NCBI GenBank assembly: GCA_004194705.1
Contig: SADC01000064.1
Coordinates: forward strand, 1 to 64,000
Direction of reading: 5' to 3'
From: Ditylenchus dipsaci
Taxonomy: Eukaryota > Nematoda > Chromadorea > Rhabditida > Anguinidae
DNA length: 64,000 nucleotides
Shown here one piece after another: positions 33,852-47,400 of the stretch (positions are counted from its first letter, which is position 1; the number at the start of each line of letters is the position of its first letter). Both the position numbers and the translations under genes were made by a program. The notes below the pieces were generated by a model. That model searched no databases and was not told where the DNA came from. It saw only the letters and a program-made list of their open reading frames with translations.

Positions 33852-34802
33852 GTTACTACTAAAAGAAGAATTTTCCGCTTTCGAACAGGGATGCATACCT
33901 AAAATATCTCAAAAATTATTTAAGACAAAATGTAACAGGGTTCAATACGATGTGAAGATAGTATTTAACTATTTTCTACTTTATTTGTTTTTTATTAATT
34001 AATCTTGTGGTTTATTATTATGTGGTTTTATTATACTACTGGCTTGTTAGCCAACTATTGTCTACTCCACTTTCAAAGTGCAATTTGAACAGTGATATAC
34101 TGTCTTTAGAAAAATTATTTCTCATCCTAAGGCCAAGCACTCACAAGATCTTTCAATGGACAAGTGCTTTCTATTTAAACCCAACGACACCAAAGTACCG
34201 AAATATTTTCGATGCAACACAGATGATACAAACAAATTCAAAAAAATTCTGATTTAATAAAATAACAAACCAGCTAAAATTAAATCACTGAATCATTGAT
34301 ATTTACATTTTTTCAACTCTAGAGGTTAATTTTCTTTATCTTCTTATGATCAGAGCCACCTTTTCAAAAATTTTAACTTTTCTCGTTCTAAAACCTTGAC
34401 CGTGCTTACAAATAGATGCTTTAAAAAATTGTTCTTCGAAAAGTGTAAACTGCAAAGTATGAGCTGCTTTTAAAACCTTGAAAAATAAATTGTGGAGAAA
34501 CCCAGTGTACAGTGCAAAAACCTTTGATCACAAAAGTGTATTCTCTACAAAATTACAAACAAACAGAACGATCAGCTTTTATGTAGTTTTATTTAAAGAG
34601 CACATCTGTAAAAACAACACATAAATTATTTTTAATTAGGTCCTGTCTAAATAACAGTGTAAATATATATGTCAAGGCATAAGATGCAAAACAAAAGTAC
34701 GATTCCTTCAATATGATCAAAAAATGATGCTTAAATAGGAGTGGCACTTGTGGAATATATTAGAATAGGTAACAATAGATTGACGAATTCAGCAAAAAAT
34801 AA
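33852..34802. other. Intergenic between HDAC11-like and TMX1-like genes
   Basis: About 950 bp of AT-rich sequence without a recognisable exon or repeat. It should hold the TMX1-like 3' UTR. Confidence 0.5.
33859..33870 (-). other. Splice acceptor abutting the HDAC11-like ORF
   Basis: TTCTTCTTTTAG on the minus strand ends 7 nt before the ATG at 33851. It is a candidate trans-splice acceptor or the end of a 5' UTR intron. Confidence 0.55.
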
Positions 34803-37800
34803 TTACTTGGTCTTCTTTGAATCCGATTTCTTGGCATCATTTCCAGATTTATTGCTGGCATTGTTATTGTTCTCTTCTCCATCTAAATGATGCAAATGAT
34901 TACTTTTCAAGTGCTTACTGCATCAATCAGAGTAGATTTGTTTACTTTTCTACCTATCTCATTCAATCAAGATTTATGGTTGCTCAATCAAATTCGAATT
35001 AATGACCCTACTAGCGAATAAAAAAACGCCTAACCACCCCCCCCCCCGCCCCGAACGATTTTCATTTTTCAACTTAAGTAAAAGTTACTCAATTATATGT
35101 CTCAGACCCATAAAAAAGTGCGTAGCATAGTTATTAGTCACAGCTCCCGTACGCTGGCCTACCCCGAGCCTAAAGGCCAAGTCTAAACTTGTTGTTTCTA
35201 AGGGTAGTTACTAAGGTTGGCCTTCCTTTTTCCTTGAAGTATCTCAAAAACACTTATTTAAAAGCTTGGCCTGTGGATGAATTTTAGATAGGCAAATCCC
35301 AAACTAAAAAAGAGACCAAGCATAAATAGTCTTTTGACATCATATGTAAATTCTTGCTAACATCGCCAAGCGACTCTAGGTAGATCTACTGAAATTCGTT
35401 TTTACAGAATTTCGGAATTTAACCTATGAAAAGTTGTAGCTATAATGTTACGGCCCTAAAATGTTACGGCCCTAGAAATCAGAAAATATAAACATCAGAA
35501 ATTATCGATTAATCCTATCTTGTGTAAAAAAATTGTGAGTACTCAAAATATCCTTAACTCAATTCTCTTAAAATTATTTTGACACAATCTTTAGGTTGTC
35601 AGCTTCAAAAAGACATCTTAGTCTGCCAAGCTTGATCCCAACTTATTTGAAAAAGTAATAATAGATACTAAAAACAGTCATTGACACTACCTTGTTTCTG
35701 GGCTTTCTTCTGGGCTCTGGCTTTCTCCTCAACCTTCCTGACAATAGCGCCTGTGGGGAACACGTAATCAATAATGCACACGATAATCTAAACAAAAAAA
35801 TTCCAAATCAAAATACGCACTTAAAAACCGAAAATAGCTCACAAATCCTAGGATGCACCCCAAAGTAAGTGTGACTACAGCAAATCCAACATAAGATGCC
35901 CATGCGGGCACACCGACATTTTCAACTAGATGGTTATGTAGATCGCGCACCGACATGGACAGCTTGAAGAAAACGGCTACCACTCCCATTCTACAAATTT
36001 GAATTTGGAATTATTGGAATGTTAAAATTTGTAAACAAAAACTGACTGAGCACTGTCGGGATGTTTATAGGAAGGCACTGGATCTATTAGGCTCCAGCGC
36101 TTGTCCTCTACAAACGAGATGAAGTCATTCTTGTCTCTCGGACCCAGATAGCCACGGAACACTCCGTCCTTGACGTGGTAGATTGTTGGCAGGGCAGTTA
36201 CTAAGAATCGACCACTCAGACCTGTAACAATTTAAGTAAAAATAATATCGAGTGTCTAGAAAAACAATTGTTTTAATTTTGTTTTTCACTGGTATATATC
36301 GTCATCTAGGGAAGTGCATAATATAAATTGTATTTAGTATATTGTATTTTAAAATTAGGTGATTGCACACAAGTGCTGCGGCTATTTTGGTTTTCAGTGT
36401 ACTACCCAGTTACTTGATAGTTTCTGTTTACCCCTTTGGCCCAATGCAACAAGTAAATGCAGACAGACAAATGCAAAAAGCTTTTTCAGCTCTCCCAGTT
36501 GTTGTTAGATTGAGTTCAATTTTTTGCTTGCATGCTCATGGAATTGCTTTTTGTTTGATGTGACCACACGTTCCTTAACCTTCCAACTTATTTATGTTTC
36601 TACAGTCTCTACATGAGTTTGCGGATGTGGGTCTGCAAATGTCGCATCTGTACATGTGGGTCTGTAAAAGTCGCATTTGCTGGTGTCGGTATGCAAGTGT
36701 CGCGTCTGCAATTGTCGCATTTGTAAATGTCAACATGTGAATACAACTTTTTCAAATGTATGGTCTGTAAATTACAATACACAAATTTTTAAGCTGCAAA
36801 ATATTACAACCGTTAGTGTCGCATCGGAAATTTCGTAATGGAAATGTTAAGTGGCTCATTTCAGACTGCATATCTCGCATCTGCAAGGGTTTCATCTGCA
36901 ACTGTCACTATGATAATGCGTAATTGCACATAACCGATCGCTAACAAATAAAACAATCTGCGAAATAAGATCCGTACTTGTTAGCCCTCATCGGTCAGCA
37001 GGCCTTCCGTGAGACCTCTAATCATCCACCTTGTTTCTATGAACTAGCAATACCTTACTTATAATATTAACGGGTGTGACAAAAGTTTTCGACAGATTTT
37101 CAAAGTCCTATTTTTTATCAATGTAAGTATCATTTTCATTCATACCATTTTGTAGCGCTATATATTCTCTCCCAAATAACATAAACATAAGCTAAGCCTA
37201 ATTATTTTGGAAAAGTCGATGTTTCGCTTCAAACACTTCTGAGGTCATTTTAAGAAGTTGACAATAATTTTCATCCCTTTCAGTGATCAAACGTTTTTTT
37301 TAACTTCAGGCGTCACGACGATATCTTGTAGCGCAACTAAAGAGCTACAAAATTCATGTTCCAAAGTTATTTTTGATAATCTGAGTCTTGATGTATGACC
37401 CTTTGGAAAAATCAATTCCTTCAAAATGTGACCAAAATCCAAGTTTTCCGAATTTTCGTAATTTTGTAATTTTTTCCAAAAAGCTATATCTCAACAGTAA
37501 GATTATAATAAAAACTCTGGAAAATGGGTTTTGTAGCTCTTGAGTCGCGCTTAAACACGGCGATAAGATGTTGACGTGACGTCTGAAATTTAAAAAACAT
37601 TTGATTACTGAAAGTGTTGAAAACGCTTGTCAACTTCTTAAAATGACTACAGAAGTGTTTGGAGCGAAATAGTGACTTATTCAAAATAATTAGGTTAAGT
37701 TTATTATGCCATTTGGAAGAGGAGATGTAGAGCTACAAAATAGTATCAAAACAAAAAAGTTATGATTCTCAAATTTATAAAAAATAAAACTTTGAAAATC

Positions 37801-38186
37801 CATTGGGAACTTTTGTCGCACCCGTTAGAAAACAGCAAAAAAAAATCTAAATACCAGGATTTGTGGTAACATCTACTTCAGCAACATTGATGTTGAGATC
37901 CCGGCTCCAGTCCGCAAAAGAGTTCCAAGCCTTCTGCAGATCTTTGCAGGCTGGACACCAAGGAGCATGGCTGAAATTCATCCAAATAACTTCTTCGTAA
38001 TTTCCGATCGTGTGGAAGTGACTCTAAAGTTTAGTGTCTAAACCTACAATTCGAGCATCCACTCGCCCTGTAGCACATCCCTCCAGTTCTCCTCATGCAA
38101 ACCAGTAGGCTCTTGGACTTAGCAGCAAAACTGAATGAGCTGAACACTAGCAAGCACGTAAGTAATGTCAGCAAAAGAGCCTTCAT
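34803..38186 (-). CDS. TMX1: Thioredoxin-related transmembrane protein (TMX1-like)
   Basis: Exons: 38186-38048, 37970-37855, 36221-36047, 35990-35843, 35787-35691 and about 34882-34803 (TAA). A signal peptide (MKALLLTLLTCLLVFSS) leads to a thioredoxin domain with ENWRDVLQGEWMLEFHAPWC and active site WCPAC, then GRFLVTALPTIYH with the cis-Pro. WASYVGFAVVTLTLGCILGF and the following IIVCIIDYVF form the membrane span. The cytosolic tail is charged and ends SKKTK. TMX1 is an ER oxidoreductase acting on disulfides of membrane-bound clients. The last four residues, KKTK, fit a KKXX ER-retrieval signal. The signal-peptide frame and the domain frame differ by one base and join if the AA at 38119-38120 is AAA, giving FAAKVQEPTG. 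An acceptor (TTCTTTTTTCCAG) lies 1 nt before the ATG. Confidence 0.93.
36600..36920. repeat. Degenerate GTCGCATCTGCAAATG repeat
   Basis: Words such as GTCGCATCTG, GTCGCATTTG, GTCGCGTCTGCAA and GTGGGTCTGCAAATG recur at intervals of about 16-20 nt, often separated by TGT or TACATG. There is no inverted symmetry. The array lies in the third intron from the 3' end of the TMX1-like gene. Confidence 0.65.
37070..37825. mobile_element. TA-flanked foldback element, 756 bp
   Basis: Ends ACGGGTGTGACAAAAGTT and AACTTTTGTCGCACCCGT with TA on each side (37068-37069 and 37826-37827). The arms are over 300 bp each: AAACACTTCTGAGGTCATTT and AAAATGACTACAGAAGTGTT are matching inner parts near 37225 and 37640. 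No coding capacity. It lies in an intron of the TMX1-like gene. Confidence 0.8.
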
Positions 38187-38200
38187 TCTGGAAAAAAGAA
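38088..38200 (-). other. Acceptor and signal-peptide region of TMX1-like gene
   Basis: The poly-pyrimidine acceptor TTCTTTTTTCCAG (minus strand, 38188-38200) directly precedes A-ATG. The frame break in the signal peptide exon lies at 38119-38120. Confidence 0.5.
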
Positions 38201-41200
38201 GCTGCAAAATAAGTATTTGGAAAGATGTTTTTTGACAAAATAGCAAGGATGTTTTTGGCAGCAAGCGCTAATTTAAACCATGTTTTTGTGATTTTACATA
38301 TCAACATAAAAACAATCGCCTAGATAAAGAGATAAAGTTACATTAACACAGGGAAGGCGGATTTGACACGGGAAAAGCAGATTTTAAAAGCGCATGACGA
38401 TGATTTATAAATTTTTGCTGATTTTTTAGATTTTTGTCTAGATTTGTTTCAACCGATTTGACTATAACTGCTGATTATGAACTATTTTGACTGAAGAGCC
38501 CGGTTTTTTGTATAGTCGAAGTTTGCTAATATGAGACCGCTAAAAAACTCCCCTAGATTTTGATTTAAAAAAGTTAGTGACGAATCCCAGAACCTCAATT
38601 AATGTCCGCAGAAGATAGTCTCCTTCATACAGGATTACGCCTTTCCATCGCTTTATCATTTAGGTGACCTTTGGCGAGGAGAAGCCAGAGTAACTGCACT
38701 TAAAAAAGTGCTTTTTGAATGTCTTCATCTTTTTTTTGATTTTTTAACTCATCGCTCTCTTGATGATCATGCTAACGAAAAAACTAGAAATTTATTTTTA
38801 CAATATAAGCGAGTAGAGAGAGAATCAAAAAAGCTTCCATCCTATCTCGTGAAATATTTTCTTTGTCTTCTGGTCTATGAGAGGAAAATTATTATCACGA
38901 AGAAGAGACTTGTCACGATGCTAGTTTTTAGACCCTGTTAATCATGACTAAAAAGGTGTTTGGTCTTTTCCTATAGCCATTTCAATTTGCCAATGCTTTT
39001 GAAGATTAGTGACCGAAATGAAAAGCTGAAGTTGAAAATGAGTAAACATTTATTGAAAAAAAAACAGAGAGAACTTTTTGGACAATGTGATACCACCTGT
39101 GAAAGATCACCGAAAAATTAGAATTTCACTAAAAGATTCACACAAAAACCATCAAAACGTCTCATTAAATCAAATCAAAGAAATTTCTAGAAGTATTTTT
39201 CAAAACAGTATCAAATCAGATGTCTAATCAATTGCCCTCTCAAACCATAAATTTAAAGGGCTATCGCCAATTCAAAATTTTTCACCTAATCATTAAACTT
39301 CTGTACGGATATTTCAACTTGGTTTCTAACAAAACAACGCCTACAATTAAATTCTAGGCCTTGTTTAGTTAGAAAACAAGCTGACAAATCCGTACAGAAC
39401 TTCACTGATTATGCGAAATTTTTTTTAATTGCGGGGACAATCCAAAACGCGTGGCCATGAAGAAAGAACAGAAAGGCTGCAAAACACACTCAACTAAAAC
39501 GGCTTCAGCCGCAAAAACAAAAGAAAACAAAAAAATGTTGTGTTCAAGAGGCGATAGCAAATCAAGCTTTTCTTTGGAAGAATAGTAGCACCCTAAGTGA
39601 GTGTAGATCAGCAGAAATCAAGGAGAATAATTGCTGCTGCACTGCAATGTTCGCCTGACACGTCGACAGCGCGCCCCAATTAGGTCAGAGAGGGGTGGAA
39701 GATTCTGGTAAATCTCTTTTATTCTCTCTCACCTCTCACCCTTAGAGCATTACTTTCTTTTGCTTTTTTGGTTTGATCTGCTCACCTAGTTCTTGCTTAT
39801 TTTTTTCGGTCTTTCTATGTCTTTGGAAAGAGAAGAATCTATCAATTTTTTGGGCTAGTGGTATAATAACGGTTAGATTGATAAGGTGTGGAGAGTATTA
39901 GGCAGTGGTTTTGCAGATATATCTTTGTAAAAAATGTCAGTCCTGCGAAATTATTTCGGAAAAATGGAGGTTTCGGGGGTTAGACATTTTTATCTTCCAA
40001 AGACTATCCAGGAGGGGAAGTTTGCAAGGATCCAAACTAAGAATTAAGTTTACGAGTTTCCAACTAGTATCAATGAGAGTCTGATTAAGATATTAATTAA
40101 CAATTTTCTCAGTTTTACTTTTGAGAGCAAAAGATGAGAACAAATTTTGTTTCAAAATTATCAATGTAGATCAATCTTCAATGAGAATTTTATTCATTTC
40201 TTAATTATTAAGTAAAGTTTTATGCTTAACTTTTGTCAACTCAATGAGAATAAGTGTATTTAATCGAACATTATCATCTGAAAATTTTGGAATAGAGTGC
40301 ATTATCTTTAATTTGGTACTTTCTGAGAATGCAGGTTGTAGAAATCATGTGAAACTTCTTCTACAATAAAAAAAACTGTCCTATTTTTGCACCTAATCTT
40401 TTGGAAAATCAAACTTTTTACCGTGTATTGCACCATACTATAGCTTATTTGAACTTAATTTGAGAAGTGTTATTGAAAGCCAAAATGTTAACTTACCTAC
40501 CGTATTTCTAATAATTTCACGGCTTCCTGAACTTGTTAAAAGAAACCTAATATTTTTTTAATGTGATTATGTTTTTTTTGTTGACAAGCCGGCGTCGCTA
40601 TGTGAAACCATTTGTGAAAAATTAATAGTTGGATCAGGAAAATTCATACCAAAATTGAAAATTTTCTGCGTAAATACCTATAAATTTGGGCGACGGTGAG
40701 TTCATCTGCACGGTTCAAATCCATGTCGCGGACATAACTTTTGGCAGAAAATTTGAACAGTAAAAGAAGCACTGCTTTTCGTGTTTGTAGACAATGTTCA
40801 ATGCGAAATGAGGCTATGGTATAGAATTCACCCCCCCCCCCCCAGCCAGCGGAAAATTTACTTTTTCTCAAGGGAGAGGACCCGTAAATTCTTGTTTCTC
40901 ATGGTCTGGAAGGGACAAAATGGGGCCACTTATCTTAGAGGGGTCATTAAAAAGAAGATGTTGAACATAGTTTGAATACTGGGGCCAACCGCATAAATAA
41001 ACTCTAGTATGCATGCTTTTTCATGCATCCAGTGTCACTTTCGAGTGATTTGTGTCTAAGGTATGTGGGTGTGCGCATCTCAACTCCAAGCCCCAAGCCC
41101 CTGCGCCTCCGAAGGGTGTGGAGGGGGCTTGAGAGTTAGAGATGCGCGCACTCACTTACCTTAGACATGATTCCGAAGCAAGACTCTTGATCATAAAATG

Positions 41201-41455
41201 CAAATAGAGTCTCTTATTGCCACGGCCCATGTTGAAAAACATTTACTTGCAGATGAATTCACATAGAGCCATAAATTTGTTTAATTTTTCAAATATTTTT
41301 TTTATTTCAGTATATATTTTTAAAATTCTGCTTTCTTGCAGCTAAATTCTCTGTTTTTTGCAAAGCCTGTGAGCTAAGCAGGTCACAATATCATTATAAA
41401 GTGTGTTAAACATGTCAATACTCAATAGTCTTTATTATAAACATCTTAAAAATGT
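38187..41455. other. Intergenic with repeats between TMX1-like gene and FMO
   Basis: 39245-39475 is the second copy of the foldback family at 23445-23670. 40890-41225 is a copy of the GTCTAAGGTA family and is itself an inverted repeat (GGTGTGCGCATCTCAACTCC and GAGAGTTAGAGATGCGCGCA). A C-run lies at 40831-40842. No gene is supported. Confidence 0.55.
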
Positions 41456-44400
41456 TCAAAATATAGTACTCATATCATATTGCAGGTCAAACCACAAGAG
41501 CATAAACGAGAATATGAATAAGAACACAAAAACATATGCAAAATAGGCAATTGACGAAATCGCTTGAGGTCCAGAGCAAAAGACCAAAGTCCAGCAGTCA
41601 ATATTAAACAGGTGTAGCCAGCCAGCCATTTCATAGATATATAGCGAAAGTATTCGTCCTAAAACCCTGAAGTTTAAAAAATCATGCGAATTTTTTGAAT
41701 TACCAGTGTGCTCCTGCGCTTGTGTCTGCGCATGCGACAGTTCCGGTTCTTAAGCGGTAGTTTCACCCGCTCGGGCACTTTCCACACTGCTTCTGTGGCT
41801 CCTGACCAGCAATTGGGTCCTGCAAGTCGGTAGACATATGGCACATTAGCACCCACAGTTAGACGCAAAGCTAGTCTGGGTCGTTGAACAAGATCTGAAT
41901 GTAGACTAAGTTTTTAGAGACAGATGAGAAAATTAATCAAGCTTTAGCTTTAAAAACTTTGTGAGACTACGCGAAAGCATCAATGGCTGTAAGTATAGTC
42001 GGGGTCAACTTAGTTGACCCTCGACTTTTAAAGTTTACTTTTAAGTTGACCAGTGGAGGCCCTAATGTGAAGTCAACTTTTTCGCTGAGGCTTAGGCCCA
42101 GGGTAAGCCAGCGCATATTTGGGCGGAATAGAATTTGCCTGTTAAACATTGTGACTTTTAAATTTATTTCTGGGCATCTACTCAGTGAGTTATTAAAGTA
42201 AAAGCATGATTTTGTTTCAGGGCCCCCAAAGTAAACAAGTTCCAGGGTACCGAGATAAGGGTATTCAGGTGTATGGTATCCAGGTAATGGTACTCAGGTG
42301 TAAGTATGCTGCTTAGGTGGTGCGGTTGTGCTTAGGCAGTGATATTCAAGTAGTGATATTTATTTGCAACCCACAATACTAATAGGCTCAGCAGATGGCA
42401 AGGATATGTTTGGAGTCGGATCAGACCATGTTGGCAGCATGGTGGTAACCTCAGCCGACTGACTTCAGCCGGCTAAGTTAAAACTCAGCCATAAGCCGGC
42501 TGAGGCTGATGGCTGAGGTAATCGTCAAGTATACCACCCTGGTTGGCACCCAGAAGTGGACAAAGCCATTGAAAATTGATTTTTTGGGGATTAATAAAGG
42601 GGAGTGAAGCTTTTGCAAAAATCTATTCTGCGCATCCGAATTCTACTATTTTTCAACCCTCCTCCTAGGGTGGGGAGACTGTTATTAGAATACATACGGT
42701 TACTAATTTTAGTGTAGTTAATAATTTTAGCTGTAAATCGAAGCTGAGCATTTAAAAAAAATAAAGACACTGCTACATACAGCAATGAATAAGCTTTCTT
42801 TGATTTTTCTAATTTACCTTAGTTAGTGAAGGCTTGCAGCCAATCAGCTCAGCCAATTCGTCCATGTAAGGTACGAAGTCGACTTGTAGAGTATGTTTCT
42901 CAGACCGAAAATATCGTCTAGTCATCTTCTTTCGCTTGTCCTGAATATCATGAACCATCGATTGTTGGGAAGGTAGAGAACATCGTCCAGAGAATACACC
43001 TGCTGCCCAACGACTCTAAAAAATTTAGAGTCAAGTTTTTGGCTGGCGTCAATCGCAATAGCTATTATTGAGTGGGGTCAATTCGAAAATTAAAAAGTTT
43101 CGTTTAAAAACTTTTTAATAAAAAAATATATATTTACCTGCATTTCAGATATAGGTGCTACACTTCCGATAGGCTGAATGAGCCCAATAACAGCGAGTTT
43201 ATTGCGCAAAGAAGACGAGAAAACGAACTTGTAGAGGTCTATTTCATGGTTCTAAAAAATTAAACGTATAATGTTAGCAGTGGTTTATTTTTCAAACCAC
43301 CTAAAAATGGTTCAAAGAAATTGCCATAATGGCACCTAGCTATGTTGAATTTTTATCAAAAAAGCATATTTTACGCTTTATATTTTTATATACAGTCAAC
43401 CCTCGATTTAACGGCCCCACCTCAAGTTCGTTCCCACCTGGGCCCAACACTTTTTTTAACCCCATTTTCAAAATATTTTGTCGATTCTTTTTTGATAGTC
43501 TGTCGCAAATATCGTAAGGATTCCGATTTCGCCGATCGTTTTTCAGAAATCTAGAGTTTGCGCTCTTAAAAAAAATCAAAACCTCGATTTAATTTAAAAT
43601 TAGAGGGCCGTTAAATCGAGGTTTTGATTTTTTTAAGAGCGAAAAATCTATATTTCTGAAAAACAATCGGCGAAATCGGAATCCTTACGATATTTGCGAC
43701 CAGACTGTCAAAACATTATCGATAAATTATTTCAAAAATGGGTTTGAAAAAAGTGTTGGACCCTAGGTGGGAACGAACTTGAGGTGGGGGCCGTTAAATC
43801 AAGGGTTGACTGTATTGTTCACTAAATAGATCAGAGCAATACTTTTCAGAACTATTTTCAGTAGACTTTTCAGTATAAATTAGGGTTGTTGAATAAAATA
43901 TTTTGGAGAATACTCCCAGTAATATTCGCGAAATTTCTAAACATTGTTGAAAAAAGAATTTCCGAATGATTGAAATTAACTTTCTGTAAAAGCAGAAAAT
44001 TTCCTGACTAAATTTTTTAAACCCAAAATTTTTATGAAATAACCCTTCATCCAATAATGTATTTTCATCTAGATTAACTTTTTGTCGCTTTGTTCACGAC
44101 GCTAATTTACCTATAAGCTTGATTAATTTTCGATTGCCTATAAAAATTGGTTTTAGTTTGATGCCGCTTGCCGGACTGCTGGTTTCTTGCTTTTTGGGGT
44201 TTCTGACATTTCTAAAAAAAATCTCCATAAGAACTGCATGGGGAAATAAGTGTTTCCTTGGATTGTAATTTCTTGTATAAATATGCAGTATATCAAGCTC
44301 TTACCTCAATTGGCAAGAGAGACTGCGGCGTCAAATAAGGAAAAGCAAATGTATATCCAGTGGCAAGAATAAGAACATCAGCAGCGAATTTTCTACCACC

Positions 44401-47400
44401 CTTCACTATAACAGCATTCTCGTCAAAAGAATCCACATCTTCCTAAAAATTGATGAAATTTTCTAAAAGTGACAATTAGCAACAAATTACTGTGATAGTA
44501 ATCATGCCACTAGCTAGAAGATTAGCTAGAGAATCGTTGACAGTGGGATGTTGCTGGAAGAATCGATGCGCGGGTCTCAGTCCATACAGGTCGTGATCCA
44601 TCCGTTGTTGCAAGCGATGCTTAAATAATTTTTTTAGTAAGTGAAGCATGAATAGTTCGGCTTGAGTTCAGAATCCCCCCCCACCCCACGGGACTGATCA
44701 GGTGGAGGGAGGGAGGGAGGGAGGGAGGAGGGAGGAGGGAGGGAGGGAGGGAGGGAGGAGGGGGAGGGAGGAGGGGAGGGAGGGAGGGAGGAGGGAGGGA
44801 GGAGGGAGGGAGGGAGGAGGAGGGAGGGAGGGAGGGAGGAGGGAGGGAGGAGGAGGGAGGGAGGGAGGGAGGGAGGGAGGAGGGAGGGAGGGGGGAGGCC
44901 AACCCTACTTCTTACCCTTGTTGCTTTCAGCCGGAAACTCAGTAACAGGCCTTGAAATCTCAGAACAGGACTGTACGAACTAAGGTTTTTAAATACACTT
45001 TAAGAAGAGCCGTATCAAAAAACTGAAAAACTAACAGTCAGAAATTAAGGAGAAGATGATTTTTCGGGTATGAGCAGCATTAGATTGAGTGATGACGAAT
45101 GTGACAAAAAAAGAGCAAAAAAAGCAATGATCAATCAGCGATCATATAAGGGATAGTGTTAGCATAAAAAGTTCAAAAAAGTTCATAGTATGCAAAGGAA
45201 TGAATAAAAGTGAAAACCGACCTCCATAAAATCGTTGGTAACAGACCAAGGAAGCGTCCTCATTAACCATTGATAGAAACGACTCATGAACACAATGTCA
45301 TATGGCATGCCTCCTGCACCCTTTAAAACCAAAGATTAGTTTCATGTGAAGCTTATATTTGAAAAAGTAGCATTACCACTCGGTTAAAGATCCAAGATCC
45401 TCGTTTGGTTGACACAGTCACCTTAATTCGCATAAATATTAGACTAGATTATTATTACGTAATTTTCATAAAGCTGTAAATTAAAGACCTTTTGCTTTAA
45501 ACACAGCTTTAATTTTTTGTCTCAAAAGTTTCTCAAAAGATAAAACTCGAGCTCACACTTTTTGCTATTTTAGCCAGTTCTACAGCAATGTCCAACGCAG
45601 AATTTCCGATACCTGAAATTATGCTTTTTCGTGCTCGTTTGACATTAAGCTTTTGTCTTATTTTTCGTTTTGATATGGTCATTTTCGGGTGCTGTCATGC
45701 TATCAAAAAAATTACCAATGATAAACACATCTTTGTCTTCAAATCCATTGTAGCTGCGATATTCTTTTGCATGCATTATCTTGCCTTTAAACTTGTCGAT
45801 ACCTAAATTTTTTAACTGTCTTTAAAATGATAAGAAGCAGTACTAAAAGTAGACCTCTTAACTGCGGATACTTTGGAATAGAGTGATGACCAGTGCACAG
45901 CATTAAAAAATCTGTAATTATAAAATAACACTACAATCACAAATATTTTCAATTTTTTCCCCGAAAATCTGCACTTTTACAAAACTCACCCTCTAATAGT
46001 GCAAGAACCTAAATGCCAAGTCTAACTAAAAAGCTTACCGAAATTTTCCATTGTCCCATCTCCCAATTTGACAACCCATTTTCCGGTTTTTTCGTCAATG
46101 CTTGCCTAAAAATATTTTTTAAGCATTAACTCATAGACAAATACCGTATTTCTTCTAATAGACCCACATACTCTTATAATAATAATGTGATAAGCCCATA
46201 CCTTCGATACCAACATGTGAGCATATAAAAAAGGGTATTAAAACCTTATTAGAGGTGTGCATTCGGCCTCAGGAGGGATTTCGGGATCGGGATTTAAGGG
46301 GAGGGGGGGAAACTTTATATACGCATCGTCTTTTGTCCAAAGTTCTAGTCCCTCTGGTGGGTGTTTTAATTTACGTTTTTAGTAAGTTTTTTGACAACTA
46401 GGTCCAAAATCATCGAGCAATCGATTGCAACCATTTCCAGCACTGCTTTGCTGTCATCAATTGCCTCAATTTTGCGATTTTTGGCAGTGACTACCAAAAT
46501 TAGAGAAAACCAGCCAAAATGATGAGTACTAGGAACTGACATTTTTTGCGATTTCAATTTACATTATTTCATACAACCGCATGCTGAAAATGACGGCAAG
46601 AAGCAGGGCTACATTTTGAGTGTAAGGTTGCAAATGAGTATGTAAATTAAAATTGGGGAAAAACGTCAGTTCCAGGATACTACCGAAAAGTACTGGTATA
46701 GTCCTATTGAGGATTTCACCGAATTGGATTTTTTATATTTTAGCTCTAACTTTATACCAACTTTTCATCTGTATGATAGCTCAAATGAAAGTGCAGAAGC
46801 TTGGCTACATTTTGACACTAAACTTGTAAATAAAAGGAGAAAAGAAAAATAAGGTCTGCAGCCAGTGGTAGTCGAACCTGTGACCTAAGGCGATGCGTAT
46901 ATAAAGTTACCCACCTCCCCCCCCCCTTTAGGCTAAAAAAACTCGAAATCGGGATTACTCAAAAAACTCGGGATCCCGATCGAAATTCCGGGATTTGCCG
47001 ATCTGTCGATTCCATGATTAATCAGGCGAAATACAGGGTCTCCTAAAAAAATCCACTGATTTCAAACGTTCACAACTGTTTTTCTTAATGCAATTTTAAA
47101 ATTTTGTAAACGGGATAAAGACTCAGCTTCCTATAATAATTTTTTGGCATGTAATATCAAAAACACGAGTGCTCCCCCCGAGGTTTAGACCTTACATTTT
47201 TAGAGGCCATCTACAAACCAGGATCTGAACTGCTAGAAAGGTACTAAGCAAAAATCGTGTGTTTTTCATTTTATAGAAAAATATTTATAGAAGCATTTTG
47301 CTAGAAAATTATCATCGCAAGCTTTGCTTACAGAATATTGAACTATCCCCATCTTGTTCACACCTATAATCGATATTAAAAACCTATGTTTTAGCTCACA

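Noticed and set aside
44621..44983. Gly/Arg/Glu and Pro/Ser/Leu open frames
   Set aside because: Pure translation of the purine microsatellite on its two strands.
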